Assembly (NCBI GenBank): GCA_027924645.1
Contig: BSBN01000354.1
Span: 10,620,001 to 10,684,000, forward strand
DNA: 64,000 nucleotides
Direction: 5' to 3'
Source: Cunninghamia lanceolata
Lineage: Eukaryota > Streptophyta > Pinopsida > Cupressales > Cupressaceae
This document shows, one piece after another, positions 46,511 to 56,987 of this stretch. Below the pieces are notes generated by a model. It did not search any database. It worked only from the letters and a program-made list of their open reading frames with translations, and was not told the origin of the DNA. The translations under genes and the position numbers were made by a program. Positions within the stretch are counted from its first letter, which is position 1. The number at the start of each line of letters is the position of its first letter.

Positions 46511-47224
46511 GTGACCATAAAATCCAAATTGCTTGCCAAAGATCACATAGAGCCTTATGTCCCAAGTATTGTTAATGCAAATTGCATTATTTATGATGAT
46601 CTTGAGCTTGTTGCTGCTCAAGAACTACAAGCTGAGAGTATACCAGAAGTGTTGTTAAAGGAGTGGGCCTTAGAAAATATTGTTGATGATCTTGAGAGAC
46701 ACATTCAAGAAACTGGTATGGGGGTTTACATGCTACACGAACCTAAAACAGCAATTCCAAACCTTGTAAAGAATGCAGAACATCAGATAGAACAGCAAGA
46801 TGAGGTATGGAAAATGTACTTTTATGGCTCTAGGAATAGGAATGGATCTGGTGGTGGTGCAATGCTTGTGTCTCCACAAGGTGACAGCTATTATTCTACT
46901 TTTCGTTTTGCTTTTTCATGTACCAATAACACTGCTGAGTATGAAGGGTTGATTCAAGGTTTGCAGTGGGCAAGGAAGAGGAAAATTGGTTGTTTGCAGG
47001 TGTATGGGGACAACTAACTTATTGTAAATCAAGTGAGGGGACTACATATTACAAAGAGTGATGCTTTGAAATACTATAAACGTAGGGTATGGGATATGAT
47101 TGAGGAGTTTGACGCTTTCAATCTAATCTCTATTCCAAGAGATCAAAACCATCATGCAGATAAGTTAGCTACAATTGGGGCTCAATCCAATATCCCCAGT
47201 GATATTCAAAGAGAAAAGGTATAG
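46511..47224 (+). pseudogene. RNase H of the RVT_3/archaeal type, placed between protease and RT in element F
   Basis: The segment WKMYFYGSRNRNGSGGGAML, then NNTAEYEGLIQGLQWARK, LQVYGDN, a stop at 47015, LIVNQVRG and IPRDQNHHADKLATIGA, is the RNase H domain known as a second copy in Tat/Ogre-type plant elements and in many plant proteins. The first catalytic Asp (usually in YFDGS) is Tyr here (46823-46825). Glu and the second Asp are present, and the final Asp (HHADKLA) is present. The stop at 47015 is TAA where related sequences have a CAA/CAG-type residue. The location upstream of RT is notable. About 95 codons of unassigned sequence precede the domain. Confidence 0.85.
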
Positions 47225-47341
47225 CCTCACGTGAAAGTAGTTGATAGGCCCTCTATCCCTGACAATAACATTCATTGGCAGGTTTTTTAGAGTGATGAGC
47301 AGGTTCTGCATTTCCTGTTAGAAGAGGATGAGTTCTCTGTA

Positions 47342-48990
47342 ATGAATCAAAACAAACTCAAACAACAATATGGTGATCATCAAGTTGTTCAGTTAAGGAC
47401 TAATAAGCTGCCCAGAGGGTTGGTAACCTTGGAATCCATTTTTGGTACTGATGATCAGCTGAAAAAGAGCAAAACCAGCATACAGGTCAAAGAGGAACAT
47501 TATGAGGAGCTGGAGATTTTTAAAGGTAAGCTTCTCAAAATTGGTAAAATCTGTTCACCTGAGGATAGGAAAACTTTTATTGCTCTTTGTCAAGAATTTG
47601 AGGCTGTGTTTTGGGAATACTCAGACTTAAAGGGGTTTGACCCTCATATTGCCTAGCATACTATAGAGTTAGAGCCAAGTGCAAAACCTGCAAGCCAGAA
47701 ACAAGACCTTTAAATCCAAAACTTGAGCCTCTGATGATTAAGGAATTAACCAAGCTAATCAAGGGAAATATCATTTTTTCGATCAAGCATACTTCTTGGG
47801 TCTCAAATCTTGTTCCTGTGAGAAAAAAGGATGGAGAGATTAGGCTGTGTGTTGATTTTAGAGACCTTAATAGAGCCTCCCTGAAGGACCACTACCCGCT
47901 GCCCTCAATGGAACAAATTCTGCAAGTAGTGGTGGGTTCAGAAAGATTCTCCTTACTTGATGGATATTTTGGTTCTAATCAAGTATTAGTCAAGGAGGAA
48001 GATTAGTTTAAAACTACTTTTACCACCAAATGGGGCACCATGGCCTACAAAAGGATGCCTTTTGGTCTGTCAAATGTTGGCTCTACTTTTCAGAGAGCTA
48101 TGGATATGGCTTTTAAAGGTTTGCTTTATAAATTGGTACTTGTGTACCTTGATGACATCACAGTTTTCTCTAAGGATGCAGCTAAACATTTATCCCACCT
48201 GAAACAAGTATTTGAGAGATGTAAAGAGTTTGGGATATCTCTCAATCCCAAGGAATGCATTTTTGTTGTGCATGAAGGCAAGCTTTTAGGACACATTGTG
48301 TCAAAGGAGGGAGTTATCATTGATACAGAAAGAGTAAAAGCTATTTTGAAGCTATCTTTACCCAGTCACAAGAAATGACTGCAAAGTTTTATTGGCAGAA
48401 TTAATTTTCTGTGAAGATTTATACCTGACATTGCAAATTTATTGAAGCCATTGACCTCTATGTTAAAGAAAAATGTAGTTTTCAGTTGGACAAAAGAGGG
48501 CAAACTCATCTTTGAGTCCATAAAAGAAGCGTTATTAGCTGCACCAACTTTGGTAAATCTTGATTTCTCAAAAGATTTTATTTTGTATGCTTATGGCAGT
48601 TTAGATACAATTTCTGCAATTCTGGTACAATAGCAAAGTGAAGGCTTTGAGCAGCCAATTGCTTTCTTTAGTCAAGGACTGGAGGAGTATGAACATAGGT
48701 ATAGTTTCATTGAAAAGCATGTCCTTGCAATGGTAAAGAGTCTCAAGAAGTTTAGGCATCTTATTTCTAACAATAAGGTACATTTGATGGTTGCTCACCC
48801 TGGTGTGAAAGAGTTTCTATTAGGTAAGGATGTTAATGAGAAAAGGGCTAGTTGGATTACCAAAGTCATGGAATATGACGTAGATATCAAGATAACTAAG
48901 CTCATCAGAGGTAGAGGACTCAGTGAACAACTTGCTACTAGGTCTGAAAATGAAACAGAGAAGGAAGAAGAGGTGCTTATGACCATTGAA
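47342..48990 (+). pseudogene. Reverse transcriptase and degenerate RNase H of element F
   Basis: The N-terminal linker has FEAVFWEYSDLKGFDP, then a frame shift near 47690. The RT core shows SWVSNLVPVRKKDGEIRLC, DFRDLNRAS, DHYPLPSM, RFSLLDGYFGSNQV, MPFGLSNVGSTFQRAM and the catalytic YLDD (48145-48156). Stops interrupt at 48004, 48376 and 48412; the last two are TGA where Arg is usual. The following domain has the RT-RNase H connection (FSWTKEG, LAAPTLV) and reads FILYAYGSLDTISAILVQ, in which the catalytic Asp of the usual TDAS motif is absent. Loss of this residue is a known trait of the ordinary RNase H in Tat-type elements. Then come PIAFFSQGL and FRHLISNNKVHLM. Confidence 0.93.
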
Positions 48991-50283
48991 GATGAACATC
49001 AGGATGATACAATAGCAGTTGGAACAGGTTGGGTTAATGACATGACTCAGTTTTTGCAAACTGGTGAATGTCCAGCAGGTTTAGATAGAACCAAGAGAAG
49101 ATATTTTAGACTACAATCTATTCCATATGTTTTAATTAATGATATCCTTTTCAAAAAAGATTTTAATGGTGTGTTCTTAAGATGCATTGATAATGATCAA
49201 ACTGACAAGGTGCTGCATGAGTTTCATGATGGAATAGCAGGGGGTCATTTTGCCCCAAGGACTACTGATTGGAAAATAATGAGAGATAGATATTACTAGC
49301 CCAGCTTATTCAAGGATGCCCATGCATGGGCCAGAAAGTGTGTAAAATGTGCCATTTTTGCAGGCCAAGAAAGGCTGCCATCTTTACCTGTGCAGCCAAT
49401 TCAAGTAGAACAACCCTTCATGAGATGGGGCATTGATTTTATAGGTCCCATTAAGCCACCATCTAGTGTAGGCCACATGTGGGTACTTATAGCAACAGAC
49501 TATTCACAAGATGGACTGAAGTAGTGGCTTTGAAGGAAGCCAATGACAATGTTGTTTTGAACTTTTATTATGATTTGGTATCTAGATTTGGAGTACCTAA
49601 ATCAATTATCTCAGATAATGCTTTAGCCTTTGTTGGATTGAAGATAACTGACTGGGCTATGAAGAATGAAATCTATTTGAACACTTCATCAAATTATTAC
49701 CCACAGGGTAATGGTTTGGCTGAATCCACAAATAAGAATCTCATAAGGATTATCAAAAGATCAATGGAGGACAACCCAAGAACCTGGCACACCAATCTAA
49801 AATCTACTTTATGGGAAGATAGAATAACTCCCAAGAGGTCTATTGGAAACTCCCCATATATGTTAGCTTATGGAAAAGAGGCAAGATTGCCTGTGTCTGT
49901 GGAGCTGCCAGCACTTGATATCATGAATCAACTGGAGATGTTTGAAGAAGAAGACCCCATGGCTGTCAGATATGCTCAACTTATGGGGCTTGAAGAAATG
50001 AGAGATAAAGCTATGAAAGTTATGGAGTATCATCAGCTTCAGAAAAAAAGAATTTTTGATAAGAAGGCCACACCCAGAAATTTTAGAGAGGGTGATATGG
50101 TGCTCAAATGGGATGAGTTGAAAAGCAGGCCAATGAAGCACTCCAAGTTTGACAGCATGTGGAGTGGCCCGTTTATCATTATTGAATGCAAGGAGCATAA
50201 TACATTTTAGTTATCAAACATGGATGGAGAAAATTTGCCTATCCCAATCAATGGGATACACCTAAAGAGGTGTTTTGAGGTAT
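48991..50283 (+). pseudogene. Integrase of element F
   Basis: The zinc-binding N-terminus has FHDGIAGGHF and, after a stop near 49297, WARKCVKCAIF (H-H-C-C). The core has GIDFIGP (Asp codon 49435-49437), then a one-base loss near 49495, SIISDNALAF (Asp 49614-49616) and GNGLAESTNK (Glu 49722-49724). The second Asp and the Glu are separated by 35 residues, as in DD35E. The C-terminus carries FREGDMVLKWD, WSGPFIIIE and, after a stop at 50208, IHLKRCFEV. The protein would join element cDNA to the chromosome. Inactive by frame shift and stops. Confidence 0.93.
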
Positions 50284-50543
50284 GAGTTGCCTTGTAAAAT
50301 AGTAGATTAGGTTTCTTGCTTTAAATCAGTGTTGTTGCACAATAGTTTAGATCCCTTTTTGTTTTCCCTAAGTGTTGTCTAGCACAGTTAGATGAGTTGC
50401 TTTCAGTATTTTGTTTTGGTTTTGGTCTTCCAAGTGTTCTTCATTGCTGATATCCTGAGTTATTAAGGTCAAGATTGATTTTCAAAGGTATTTTTAAGTC
50501 TCTATATGACCTTGTGCTCAATGGATAAGGTCTAGGTAACTGG
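50284..50543 (+). other. 3' untranslated region of element F, left part
   Basis: No gene. It ends with ACTGG (50539-50543), the target repeat of the nested element. The region resumes at 55185 for 42 bases before the 3' LTR. No clear polypurine tract is visible there (the last bases are GAAGTCACCAAAA). Confidence 0.65.
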
Positions 50544-53500
50544 TGTAGTGCCCCTCATTTTTGTTTTCTGATCTAGCTGCTCTGTTTAGACATTGGGACA
50601 TTTTGGATTTACTATTGTTAATGACACTTGTTTAATTACTCTGATGATACTGGTTGAACTTTATGCTTATATTATGGATAGTTATGAACTCAATTGATCT
50701 TGTGGATGAATTTTAACATATGCTTATTTCATGATGTTTATATAGTAGGTTAGTTCTAATGAACATGCTTCATGTAGTTAATTGTGATGTGATTGACGGA
50801 AGAGACAATGTCGCATTACTCACATGTGAGTACCCTATGACGTTGCGACTCTCTTCCACGGTGTGTCGATTTGATGATTATATGTATACATATGTATGTT
50901 CGACCCTTTTCATTGGCTGCAGGTTACAGGTACCTGGCATCGACTCCACCTGAACTGGCAGGTCTGAGCGTGCCTTATACCCAATGGAGAATTGTGGTTT
51001 GGAGATGGCATAAGATCCCTTAGCTTGGTATCACCCTCGAAGAGGATGAGTTGTCTTGTTCTATATTTTGTTGGGTTGGTCAGTTAGGTTGGTGGTCAGT
51101 GTTTCTGGTGTGGTTGTCTGTGTTGTTTGGGTGTTCGGATTGTATTTGCACATTATTGCTTGATTATAGTTGTTGTATTAAATAGAATTATAAGTCCACC
51201 CTAGTAAATTATGGATTTTGTGGGTTTAAATGATTATATTTAGGTAAATTTTATATTTTGTGTTTATGTGGTACTATATTGTTGGAAGTCGTTGTGTGCA
51301 TGGAAATAAAAATATGCTTTCTTTATGTGAATAATAAATTTAAAATTTTCTGAGCTGTTAGAGAATCTGGTATAATATATTTCAAATTAATGAATTGATC
51401 TATTGCGGGGATAGTGGAAATTTATTGTGAGGTAATGGTGGTCAGCAACGGAAGAAAATTTATTGTTTTGGCTATTTTTTTAGGATGGGAAATAGCTTTT
51501 AGGGAAGGCTCTGAAAAAGAAGGGGGTAGGAGGATTGAAGGAGACTAGCATTCTATGTAAAACTTCCAATCTACCAAGCATTGGATACAGGTTTTTTTTC
51601 TTTCCTTTCTTTTGAGTCTCATTCAGCTGTCTTTTCTAATATTTTGATGAATTGCCTTTATGTGTGTTTAAGTTGCATTCTTTTCTCAGTTTGATGACTT
51701 GTCATTTATCCATCATCTTTATAACATCGCATATCAGGATAACCCCGTTTCTTTGGGCTCTCTACTCAATAGTTCTTGTACCCATTTAGGCCTGATCATT
51801 TTGGCATGCTTGTCTTTCAGAACTTGGCTATTATACTACCATTTCTTCACACCCTGGATGGCATCCATACTCTGTCCCTAGGCTTCATTGAGGCGCATAT
51901 ATTTAATACACGGGAAGAGATGGAGAAATATTGTTTTTGCTATTTACAGTTTTCCACTAGAGCCTTTCTATTTATTGTGATTTAGGTAACCGTTACCTCC
52001 TTCTTCCTGTAGTCTGGGTCGCCATGGTTTACTAGCATCAGAGAACCCTTGATCTATCCTTTAAGTCTATTCTCATGATGGTAATCTTGCACCAGGAATA
52101 CAACCGTATTTTTCAGGGTAGACCCTTCGATGCTTTTGGAAGCCCATCATTCTCCGCATGTTTAGAACGACCTTCTTGTATTTTAAACAGTCTCTGTGTC
52201 TATTTACCACTTTTATTTATTCCAATGACCTTTTTTGCAATAATCGATCCTTTTTGTTGATGAAGAGAGTTTTGGCTTGCACCCATCGGCTGCCTTGGTA
52301 GATTCACCTATGTCTTCCTTCGATCTTCATGCTTGCAGATTGGCTTTGTATTGTTCTATCTAACCCCTTTTGAGCAATCCATTGACCTTGAGTATACTCA
52401 TATGATCAGTTTCTTCTATGACTTATTCGCCCTGCTACAAGACTCGACTATCGTGTACCTTCTCTTCTGACTTGTATTATTCTAGAGGAATCTACAAGGG
52501 ATGGATTGTCTTCTTCAGCTGGGTAGAGCTCCGTCCAACCCCTTGTGATGTTAGCTTTCTGCACAAAAAAGAGATATAGTGTTCTATGAAGAGTTAGCCG
52601 CTTGTGCTTAGATGTCGTCCTCTACATGCACCCCTCTAATTCTATGGTATAGAATGATCAGGTTTGTTTCCCTACTGTATCCTTCTGAGGATTACCTTTG
52701 TTTCCATCCGTTACCGATGCTGCAGTTAACATTGTGGCTACCACTGATGTTATTTTTTCTAGCTCAACGACTTTGTTTGGAAACTTTCCTAGCAGCTTCC
52801 TTTCAATTCGAAGATCTGAGTGGAAAGTGCAACCTTCTGAAATTCATTGTGCTCCAGCGGATAGTAACAACCAGTGCATTGATAGTTGGTAGCTAAGTTG
52901 GAAATAGTAGCTTCTAGGTCACTGTAGTGTCATTTCTGTTATGTTTGGAAACTACCAGTGTCTCTTAAACCCTCGGTTGTTCTCGTTTGGTCTCAGCAAT
53001 AGCCGCTTCAACATTTTATGTCATGATAGGTTTGCACCCTTCTTGCACAGTACCTCACATTTCAACATACAATTAGCATCTTTTGATATCATTATTCCTT
53101 ATATCTAGTCCATTAGAAGTAAATTCTACCTTTAGGAGGTTGACCATTCTCCGGGGCATCTCACACTATCTACTGTCCACCGATTGCACACAAGAGTAAA
53201 CAATTGATAGATCCCTGTGAACTATTCACCATTCGAGTTGCTTTATATTGTTTTATTGGAATTAGGTTGGTTAAATTTTAGTCCTCGTCTTCATTTTCTA
53301 GAGTGGCAAAATTTTATCAACCCTTGTAGTATTGTAATGAACCCCATCGGTCTTATCTAGACTTTTCATTTTCCTATAGTTCCTTCAATTTGATTATTTG
53401 TAGTAACAGTAATAGATTATTATTGATAATAGTATTACCATTATATGAGTGTTATGATTATTACATCAAGTGATATATGTCCTCTTAAGTAAAATAGAAT

Positions 53501-55179
53501 GTTCTAAAATAATGACTTTTTAGTAGAGTTTCGGATAAGATTGCAATGAATGGTAACTCATAGGTATTAAAATTATAGTATTAGTAAATTTAAAACTGGA
53601 TAAGTATCAAGGATGCATTATAATATTGTGTGAAAACTTTGTACCTAATTGTTTAGATACTTGGTTAAGCCTGTGCAAGTCAGGTCAATGATCATAGTAG
53701 AGTCAAGTTAGTCATTCCAAAGGCATAAGCTGTTGTTGCCATGGTTTCAAATTGTCATCGACTTCTAAAGGAATCAGGATGAGATTTTAGAGTCCTCCTT
53801 GGAAGTTTGGTTCTCTTACCTTTGCTTGATTGTTCAGTGTGTTAAGTTGTTTTTTTTTTGTCTTGGTTGGACGCCTTGGGGTCCTTTATGATATTGTTGA
53901 GGCAGTGAGTAAAGTGTCAAACTCTGTATATAAAAGATGTGGCCTAATAGGAATACTATGATTGTGGTCGCTCCATTTTCAAGTTTTGGTTATGTTGTGA
54001 GGAGGTTGTTCTCTGTTTAAGTTGTGATGCAAGAGAGACTAATCTTCTTCGTGATTCTTGTACGTTGCCTGAGTGGGGTTCTTCTAGATGCAGGTAGGGG
54101 AGTGGCTCTCAATGGGGGCTGGAGCCCAAAGTGGCATCCTGGACAACCCATGTGAGAGTTTCCATAATTAAGTGATAATCTAATTAATAAACTTATGGGG
54201 TTGGGAAATAACACACCTAACGAGATTTTGGATGCCTCACTCATGGATCAAGTGCTCGTCTAGGCTTGAGGTGAGATGAGAAGGCCTGGAATGGCAAGAT
54301 CAACTTCCTTGTCCACCTGAAAGGTATGTTGATTCCGCGTAAGTTTGTATGGGGGCCAGGGGTCAGGAGAGGCTACCAAGACAACCTAAGATGGGGGCCG
54401 GGGCCTAGGAAGGCTTACCAGGACAACCCATGACAAACCTTGTGATGACACTCTTGTCTACTGCAGTATAGCAATCCCTTTTTGTTACCTTGTCTTGTTT
54501 TGAATGGTTGCCTCTGGGATGGATGTTGTGCTATGTTGTGTCTTGTGTGGTCCTAGTACTTTCTTGTCAAGCCGGCTTTCCTGTCGTGGGATCTTATTGT
54601 CATCTCCTAGCATGGAGGGGTGGGCCTTTGGGTTCCACATGGTTGGGTGGTTGTGTTTTTCTCCTTTGGTTCTTTTGCTATGTTCGTGTGCGAGGAGAGC
54701 ATATCTTGTAAAAGATCACTGATCCTGTTTCACTTGTGGAGACAGATAGTTATGGTTCTTTTTCAGCCTTATGTTTATCTGTTGATCCTCACATTATCTA
54801 TTGATGTATACCTTTAGATGTATTCAGGATACAATAGTATAATCATTGTATTGATGTATTTTTATCATAAAGAAATTGTAACCTTATTGTATTCATTTAT
54901 GCTTATTTTTGATGTTGTTATCTGGTGTCTTGTGTTGGTGGAGTTATTTATATGATGATTCATGGTTACACTTTCGTTTCAGTTCAATTCATGGTTGTTA
55001 ATTTTGTATGTTAGTAAGCAGTGATGCAACCCTGTGTTCCCTAGAGAATAAGAGTTAATTTGCATGGTTGATTATATTGTTGATTACATTGTGTTGTTAT
55101 TCCTTCAAAAAAAAAAATGTTGCCTTTTTAAAAGCAGAGTTAAGCCTTTTCTCTAGGGTTTCCAGGGTGGGGCATTACA
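50544..55179. mobile_element. Nested 4.6-kb element, probably a solo LTR
   Basis: The ends TGTAGTGCCCC and GGGGCATTACA are inverted copies with one mismatch. ACTGG flanks both sides (50539-50543 and 55180-55184). Ends of this TGTAATGCCCC kind are common for LTRs of plant gypsy elements. No primer site, internal LTR pair or long coding frame was found, so a single large LTR left by recombination is most likely. A compact non-coding element is the alternative. It contains imperfect GGGGGC(C/T)GG..CC...ACC(A)GGACAACCCATG repeats at 54110-54435. Confidence 0.72.
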
Positions 55180-55226
55180 ACTGGTCTGATGTTTAGCAGG
55201 CAAACATCTATGAGAAGTCACCAAAA

Positions 55227-56982
55227 TGTTAACCTATTTTCCTCTGTCTAGAGTTAAATAGTTCACCTTGTATATTCCTTGAATATCCTTTAGAAAATGA
55301 CCCTACAAAGCTTAAATCCTTCAATTACCCATGCTCTGCCTTGCCAAAAATCCCAAAATCTCACCTTGAGAATCCTTGCAGAAAACCCAGAAAAACCCAG
55401 AAATCCTTAAGCTTCAAGTATCTTCCATTGCAGGGATTTCTTAGTTTCATTCTTAGTCTCTTTGTATGTATCTATGTATGCATTTTTGTATGTATATTTG
55501 CATATACATTCATCGATGTATGTGCATATACAAAGGCAGATACAAGAGAGAGATACAAAGGATTTTCGGCAAGACAGGCCTTATCGGCGGCTCAGTTTGA
55601 GTTCTCCCCAACGGTCCGATGTAAAAGCATATACAAAGGAACATGCAAAGGTCAGATGTAATGTTTGTATGTACAAGTGATTGTATGCAGTTTTGTTTGT
55701 ATATTCGCATTGTATATGTGATATACAAAAGGTGATGCAAAAGGAAATACATACAATCTGGACGCGAATGAAGAATCAAATGTGGCAGATTTCGAGTTAG
55801 GGTCCACCTATTGTATGTATATGTGATTGTATCATCCCATATACAATCCTATATACAATTGCATATACAAAAGTTAGATGCAACAAGGATATACAATGCG
55901 GACCCGACTGGGAAATTAAATGTGGCAAACTCAGTGTTGGGGTTTGCAGTTGTATATCGCATGTATAAGGTCAAAAAAGTGCAGCATACAAGAAGGTAAG
56001 ATACAAAGCCAGACCCGATGTTAATTTCAATTTGCTTTATAAAAATTTTGGGGTCCGCCTTTGTATGTACATGTGGCTGTATCGCATATACAAGGTCACA
56101 TACAAAGGATTTTCGGTGAGACAGGCCTTATTGGCGGCTCAGTTTGAGGTCTCTCTGATGGCCGATAAAGATGCAAATGTTCAGCAATGGGTCCTAGGTT
56201 TATCTCAGCAGCCAATCAGATAGTGCCACATGTCAGGCAGATTCAAAGGCTGATTCAGATGGTGATTCATCTCGCATATACAATGGTCAATACAAGATGA
56301 AATACACATCGGTGAGGCACTTTCCGAGGTCTTCCCGACAACCTAATATATACAAAAGTTATATATGCAGAAAAGTGAAGGAGGTTTTGTATGTTGCATC
56401 AAGTGAACCGACTTAGGTCAAATGCAAAATGCTATATATGCAAAAAACATGAGATGTAAAAATGGTTGGAAGATTTAGTAATATATGCTTCTAATTCCAA
56501 AAAGAGCATTCCTCTATTGGAACCTTGCTTTCTGATTAAATACATGCTGGTTATTTTACTTCTTCATGCTATTTTGACTCTATGTGATCTAAGAATGATG
56601 TGTTTGTGAATGTTTAATTCCTTCTAATCATCTCTTGCTCTTTGCCTCTATTAAAATCATCTTGATCTGTGTATGTTTACTGGTTGTATCTAGTCATTAT
56701 GTGCATTTTCTCAGTTCTGTGAGGGTTCTTTTATTTAACCTGGTGTATCACCTAATTTCTATTTATGTTTCCTTCTCCCCCTTTTCCCCTACAGCATTAG
56801 CACTAGGTTTAGATATATTCATCTAAGCATTAGTCTTAGAAATAGGAAGCTGACCTTCTCCGGAGGTCTGATCTCAGTTTGCAAGGTCCCACACTTCGAG
56901 ATCATTCCCATTGTATCATTACCATTGTATCATTAGAATGCTTGGACTCTCTCCAAGCAGGGTGCAATTCTATGTGACAACA
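55227..56982 (+). repeat. 3' LTR of element F
   Basis: 1,756 bp, starting TGTTAACC and ending GACAACA, followed by AATAG. It matches the 5' LTR apart from the missing 757 bp, the junction falling at TGAACC/GACTTAGG near 56410. Confidence 0.92.
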
Positions 56983-56987
56983 AATAG

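Larger units (their letters stand above)
41387..56982 (+). mobile_element. Element F: Ty3/gypsy retrotransposon, Tat-like, decayed
   Basis: The 5' LTR (41387-43884) and 3' LTR (55227-56982) start TGTT and end ACAA(T/C)A. AATAG flanks both sides (41382-41386 and 56983-56987). The order of domains is gag, protease, RVT_3-type RNase H, reverse transcriptase, degenerate RNase H, integrase, then a long 3' untranslated region into which a 4.6-kb element was inserted. Without that insert F measures about 10.95 kb. Placement of integrase after RT and RNase H marks it as Ty3/gypsy. The extra RNase H and the degenerate ordinary one suggest the Tat/Ogre group. Stops and shifts occur in every domain. Confidence 0.92.

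Noticed and set aside
54017..54817. Protein genes in the nested 4.6-kb element
   Set aside because: Overlapping short frames in several phases with no conserved motifs; composition is explained by G-rich repeats.
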